Assembly (NCBI GenBank): GCA_024102665.1
Contig: JAGFJP010000086.1
Location: 1 to 43,258 of the forward strand
Direction of reading: 5' to 3'
DNA: 43,258 bases
Origin: Thiogranum sp.
GTDB taxonomy: Bacteria; Pseudomonadota; Gammaproteobacteria; DSM-19610
Shown here: positions 40,192 through 43,258 of the stretch, in pieces
How positions within the stretch are numbered: position 1 is the first letter of the stretch
Layout: the number at the start of each line of letters is the position of its first letter
The notes under the pieces: generated by a model
Told to the model about the DNA's origin: nothing
Databases searched by the model: none
What the model saw: only the letters and a program-made list of their open reading frames with translations
Made by a program: the position numbers and the translations under genes

Positions 40192-41195
40192 CAGCGCCTG
40201 CCAGACAGATGCGGCGAATGCATGCACCACAGCTTGATCCACCCGATGCGGGAAACCCGGAATTGCTGTTGCAGTACGCGGTGCTGGCGCCTTCGAGTCA
40301 TAACACCCAGCCATGGCGCTTTCGGCTGGAAGCCGGACGCATTTTGCTTTACGCGGACCGCAGCAGAGCGCTTCCGGTCAATGATCCGAGCGACAGGGAA
40401 CTCACCATCAGTTGCGGATGCGCCCTGATGAACCTGCGTGTCGCCGCGGCAAGGGTGGGACTGGCGGCGCACCTCCAGGCTTTGCCCGACGCCGGCGACA
40501 CCGATCTGCTGGCTGTCATCGATCTCGAACCCGATGCAACCGATCAGACCGATGCCGGCCTGTTTCCATCGATCACCGGCCGGCGCACCTGGCGCAAAGC
40601 TTTTCGTGCCCGGGACGTGCCCGGTGAAATCCTGCAGTATCTGTCGGCAGCGGCAGGTGCAGAAGGGGACTGGTTCAAGGTGATCGACCGGGATACAGAT
40701 CGCCGCGACATCGCGGAACTGGTAGCCGAAGGCGATGCCATTCAATGGGTGAACGCGGACTGGCGCCGGGAACTGGCGGCGTGGATGCGCCCCCGGCGCA
40801 CAGGCGACGGATTGACCGTGCCGGGATTGCTCGCGCCTGTCGCGCAACTCGTTGTGCGGACCTTTAACATGGGCAAGGTGACAGGTGCAAAAGACAGACA
40901 GCTGGCAGATGGGTCGCCGGTGCTCGCGGTGTTGGGAACAAATGCTGATGAAGTGGCGGACTGGCTCCGGGCCGGACAGGCACTGCAGCGCGTTCTGCTC
41001 AACGCGCACCGGCACGGTCTGCAGGCGTCGTATCTGAATCAGCCCATCCAGGTACCATCGCTGCGGCCCGGGTTGCAGCAGATCGTTGACCGGCCAGGCT
41101 TCGCGCAGATTTTGCTGCGGCTCGGATTTCCTGCTGGCGATGTGCCTGCTACACCGCGACGTTACCTTGATGAAGTGATCGAACGCAGGGAATAA
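40188..41195 (+). CDS. Acg-type nitroreductase-like flavoprotein
   Basis: A 335-residue protein of the nitroreductase fold, Acg subgroup. APSSHNTQPWRFRLE is the FMN-binding N-terminal motif, and GRRTWRKAF, VLAVLGT and GQALQRVLLNAHRHGLQASYLNQPIQ follow. Acg proteins bind FMN; their enzymatic role is unclear. The start GTG 40188 overlaps the LysE-type stop (coupled). A 72-codon frame follows directly. Confidence 0.87.
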   Translation: MTAPARQMRRMHAPQLDPPDAGNPELLLQYAVLAPSSHNTQPWRFRLEAGRILLYADRSRALPVNDPSDRELTISCGCALMNLRVAAARVGLAAHLQALPDAGDTDLLAVIDLEPDATDQTDAGLFPSITGRRTWRKAFRARDVPGEILQYLSAAAGAEGDWFKVIDRDTDRRDIAELVAEGDAIQWVNADWRRELAAWMRPRRTGDGLTVPGLLAPVAQLVVRTFNMGKVTGAKDRQLADGSPVLAVLGTNADEVADWLRAGQALQRVLLNAHRHGLQASYLNQPIQVPSLRPGLQQIVDRPGFAQILLRLGFPAGDVPATPRRYLDEVIERRE

Positions 41196-41414
41196 ATGGC
41201 GCGCCCGACAGGAGTCGAAGCTGTGACCTTTGCTTTTGGCCTGATTGGCATGCGGATTGTCGATCCGGCAACCGGTGCCATGCATAACCTGCCCGATCGC
41301 GTCGACATTTCCATGGATCGGTCCACCTCATCCATGCGTTCCGATACCCGCCGCATAGCCACGATCGACTCGCTCTTGCCCGGGCACGTTGCGGCGCTGG
41401 TGCCGTTGAACTGA
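41196..41414 (+). CDS. Possible small protein after the Acg-like gene
   Basis: A 72-residue frame whose ATG directly follows the stop TAA of the Acg-like gene (AATAAATG). GCAGGGA may act as a weak Shine-Dalgarno. Codon third positions are moderately GC-rich. No signal peptide, helix or family is visible. Listed because of the tight spacing; it may be spurious. Confidence 0.35.
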   Translation: MARPTGVEAVTFAFGLIGMRIVDPATGAMHNLPDRVDISMDRSTSSMRSDTRRIATIDSLLPGHVAALVPLN

Positions 41415-41454
41415 TTCCAGAGCAACCCCGGTAAAACCCAGGAGGTGGAGAAAA

Positions 41455-41934
41455 ATGGAAGCCAGTAACCATGCGGTCATGGCGTTTGTCATTCTGTTGG
41501 CCGGCATATGCGGGATTGCACCGCTCTGCCACGCGGAAACAGCAGGCGAGAAAACGACCATCGAGGATGTAAAGCAGGACACGCAGGATCTGCTTCAGTC
41601 GCTCAAGAGTTATAGCTCTGAGCAGCGCGACGAAGCGATCCGCGCGACCGAGGAAGCGCTGGCCGACCTGGACCGTCGCATCGATGCGCTTGAAGCCTGG
41701 ATCGACGAGCGCTGGGACGAGATGGACGCGGCCGCGCGCGAAAAAGCGCAGGCCAGTCTCAAGGCGCTGCGCAAGCAACGCACCGAGGTGGCGGAATGGT
41801 ACGGTCAACTGAAAAGCAGTTCCGCGGACGCCTGGAGCCGTATAAAGAGAGGATTTGCAGAAGCCTATAAAGCGCTCAGCGATGCCTGGGCGGAATCGGA
41901 AGAGGAGTTCGGACCCGATCAGCGTGGCATCTGA
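41455..41934 (+). CDS. Exported coiled-coil protein
   Basis: A 159-residue protein with a signal peptide (1-27, ending CHAE) and then one long helical, charged region (AEEALADLDRRIDALEAW, AREKAQASLKALRKQRTE) predicted to form a coiled coil. No known domain. The Shine-Dalgarno AGGAGGTG (41440-41447) is close to ideal, so translation is probably strong. A perfect hairpin (41960-41978) follows. Its periplasmic role is unknown. Confidence 0.75.
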   Translation: MEASNHAVMAFVILLAGICGIAPLCHAETAGEKTTIEDVKQDTQDLLQSLKSYSSEQRDEAIRATEEALADLDRRIDALEAWIDERWDEMDAAAREKAQASLKALRKQRTEVAEWYGQLKSSSADAWSRIKRGFAEAYKALSDAWAESEEEFGPDQRGI

Positions 41935-41959
41935 GGTGCAAGATGGCGCGCCCGCCGCG

Positions 41960-41978
41960 GCACGCCTGTCCGGCGTGC
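41960..41978. other. Hairpin after the coiled-coil gene
   Basis: GCACGCC, a 5-nt loop, GGCGTGC: perfect 7-bp stem, 26 nt beyond the coiled-coil gene stop. It has no T-run, so a terminator role is uncertain. Confidence 0.4.
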
Positions 41979-41980
41979 AG

Positions 41981-42014
41981 CGGTTGCCGGATGCGGACAG
42001 AGTCGGCTAGCATG
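41981..42014 (+). promoter_or_regulatory. Promoter-like repeat, copy B
   Basis: Second copy of the 34-nt repeat at 39481-39514. TTGCCG (41984-41989), 18 nt, TAGCAT (42008-42013). It lies 97 nt before the PqiA-like gene. The near-identity between two unrelated upstream regions suggests shared control or a small duplicated element. Confidence 0.55.
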
Positions 42015-42111
42015 CCCTCCCGGAGCTGACACCGCCGCGCGACGGCGCCGGAAGCGTACATCGGGGGCCGAACGCAACCGCGCCGGTTCGTCAGGGCGCG
42101 GGACATCGCAT

Positions 42112-42636
42112 GTGAACATTGCCAGAACCTTTCCCGCCGAGACGCGGCGCCTGAGAATCCTGCTGCTGCTTACCGCCTGCCTGCTGGGCGTGGGGATGAT
42201 CGCGCCTGTCATTACGCTAAAGAAGTTCGTGCTGATCGAAAACACCTTTTCGGTGCTGGGCGGCGTTGTCGCGCTGTTGCGGGAAGGGCAGCTGTTTCTG
42301 TTTGTTATCATTACCGGTTTCAGCCTTGTGCTGCCGGTGTTGAAAATCGCGGTCCTGACGCGCCTGCTTTCGGGCAGCAGGCGGCACGCGCAACGGCTGG
42401 ACCGGTATCTGCACTGGATGCACCTCTACGGCAAGTGGTCGATGCTCGACGTGTTCGTGGTGGCGGTGCTGGTGGTCGCCGTCAAGCTCGGCGCCATCGC
42501 CAGCGTTGAGATGCGCGCCGGTCTGTATGCGTTCGCGGCAGCCGTGCTGCTGACCATGTATGTCACAGCGCGCATCGTGAACCTGGCAGACCGGCTGGAA
42601 CACGGGGCGGGCGAACGCTCGCTTTCGGGGCAATAG
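42112..42636 (+). CDS. PqiA-like membrane protein (single domain)
   Basis: A 174-residue membrane protein beginning at GTG 42112, similar to one half of paraquat-inducible protein A. Four helices are seen (LLLLTACLLGVGMIAPVITL, a FVIITGFSLVLPVLKIAVL segment, KWSMLDVFVVAVLVVAVKLG and the final LYAFAAAVLLTMYVTARIV). KKFVLIENTFSVLGGV and LHLYGKWSMLDVF-type residues (HLYGKWSMLDVF) match PqiA. The typical Cys-pair zinc ribbon of full PqiA is missing. In E. coli PqiA works in lipid transport between membranes with PqiB; no partner is near. Confidence 0.82.
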   Translation: MNIARTFPAETRRLRILLLLTACLLGVGMIAPVITLKKFVLIENTFSVLGGVVALLREGQLFLFVIITGFSLVLPVLKIAVLTRLLSGSRRHAQRLDRYLHWMHLYGKWSMLDVFVVAVLVVAVKLGAIASVEMRAGLYAFAAAVLLTMYVTARIVNLADRLEHGAGERSLSGQ

Positions 42637-42654
42637 CAGGACGAGACGTTTCTT

Positions 42655-43258
42655 ATGACAGATCTTTTTGAAGAGAAGGCCGGGGACTGGGACGTCAATG
42701 ACAGGATCAAACAGCTTTCGGCGGCGATCGGCTCAGCCCTGCTGGCGCATGTTCCGCTGCACGCGCGCATGCAGGTCATGGATTTCGGCGCGGGCACCGG
42801 GCTGATCAGCGCGCACGTGGCGCCGCGCGTCGCGCGCATCCTGGCCGTGGATACCTCGGAGGCGATGCTGAAAAAGCTCGCCGCCAAGACGGAACTGCGC
42901 GGCAAGGTGGAGGCGGTGTGCCAGGACATTACGCAAAAGCCGCTGGATGCGCGTTTCGACCTCATCATGAGCGCCATGGCCATGCACCACGTGCCCGACA
43001 CAGGTGCGCTGCTGCGACGCTTCGCCGAACACCTCGACTCCGGCGGGCTGCTGGCGCTGGCCGACCTCGACAAGGAGGACGGCAGTTTTCATCCGCCGGA
43101 AACGCAGGGCGTTTTCCACCATGGCTTCGACCGGGACGCGCTTCGCGCAGTGCTGGCATCCGCTGGGTTCGAGGACATCCACTTCCGCACGGCGCACAGC
43201 GTCGTCACGGAAAACGGCGAGTACCCCGTGTTTCTGGTGACTGCGCGTAAACGGGGCC
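42655..43258 (+). CDS. SAM-dependent methyltransferase (3' end outside window)
   Basis: The first 201 codons of a class I methyltransferase; the frame is open to the window edge, so the C-terminus is missing. The AdoMet site is VMDFGAGTGLISAHVAP (about residues 41-57), followed by AVDTSEAMLKKLAAK (motif II acid) and FDLIMSAMAMHHVPD (post-I motif). ATG 42655 follows GGACGAG. Substrate is unknown. It lies 18 nt after the PqiA-like gene and may be co-transcribed. Confidence 0.88.
   Translation, partial: MTDLFEEKAGDWDVNDRIKQLSAAIGSALLAHVPLHARMQVMDFGAGTGLISAHVAPRVARILAVDTSEAMLKKLAAKTELRGKVEAVCQDITQKPLDARFDLIMSAMAMHHVPDTGALLRRFAEHLDSGGLLALADLDKEDGSFHPPETQGVFHHGFDRDALRAVLASAGFEDIHFRTAHSVVTENGEYPVFLVTARKRG

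Overview
The window is a GC-rich, gene-dense chromosomal segment from a gammaproteobacterium. The best evidence is a conserved block: DUF2782 gene, polA, engB (yihA), cytochrome c4, dsbA, an endonuclease/exonuclease/phosphatase-family gene and a coiled-coil diguanylate cyclase. The same order is known around polA in Pseudomonas and relatives. RsmJ, YcgN, YaiI, TcdA and UvrD also fit this class. I cannot name the genus; an autotrophic or Chromatiales-like lineage is only a guess. No rRNA, tRNA, CRISPR array, prophage or transposase gene was seen. The last gene runs off the right edge.

Layout. 1-4.7 kb: small secreted and hypothetical genes, a cupin, an acetyltransferase and a YaiI-family gene. 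4.65-6.2 kb (minus): YcgN, rsmJ and a 68-residue protein. 6.4-8.6 kb: uvrD. 8.8-12.2 kb (minus): a small membrane protein and a 960-residue PAS-GGDEF-EAL protein. 12.4-15.4 kb: a TRAP transporter whose binding protein is convergent with its two membrane subunits. 15.5-26.6 kb: the polA block, including a strong candidate small RNA between polA and engB. 27-29.7 kb: a TetR regulator with a thioesterase, a TatD-family hydrolase and tcdA. 29.8-32.7 kb: cytochrome b561, a PepSY protein and a PhoPQ-type two-component system. 32.7-35.4 kb (minus): a TonB-like protein, a receiver-less sigma-54 activator and a TauE/SafE-type membrane protein. 35.5-43.3 kb: PsiE-like protein, diguanylate cyclase, acetyltransferase, phosphodiesterase, a DUF1326-DUF2182 pair, LysE-type exporter, Acg-type nitroreductase, a secreted coiled-coil protein, a PqiA-like protein and a methyltransferase.

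The most notable non-coding signals are four. (1) A candidate sRNA at about 19632-19758 has a sigmaE/AlgU-like promoter, three hairpins with C-rich unpaired segments and a terminator; it sits exactly where Spot 42 (Enterobacteria) and ErsA (Pseudomonas) lie. (2) A family of palindromic, MITE/REP-like elements has ends reading GCATTTCTCACCGC (about 6332, 15451, 20379 and 26591); one end supplies the Shine-Dalgarno and start codon of engB. (3) Several genes (uvrD, tetR, tatD-like, dctQ, the 3812 gene) have a TANAAT-like hexamer 6-8 nt before ATG and no Shine-Dalgarno, suggesting leaderless mRNAs. (4) A 34-nt promoter-like repeat (30/34 identical) precedes two different membrane-protein genes.

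Three GGDEF proteins in one 43-kb stretch, all with GGDEF/GGEEF and an I-site, point to active cyclic di-GMP signalling. The DUF1326-DUF2182 pair, with Cys-rich and Met-rich motifs, is the best candidate for an uncharacterised (probably metal-related) protein system.
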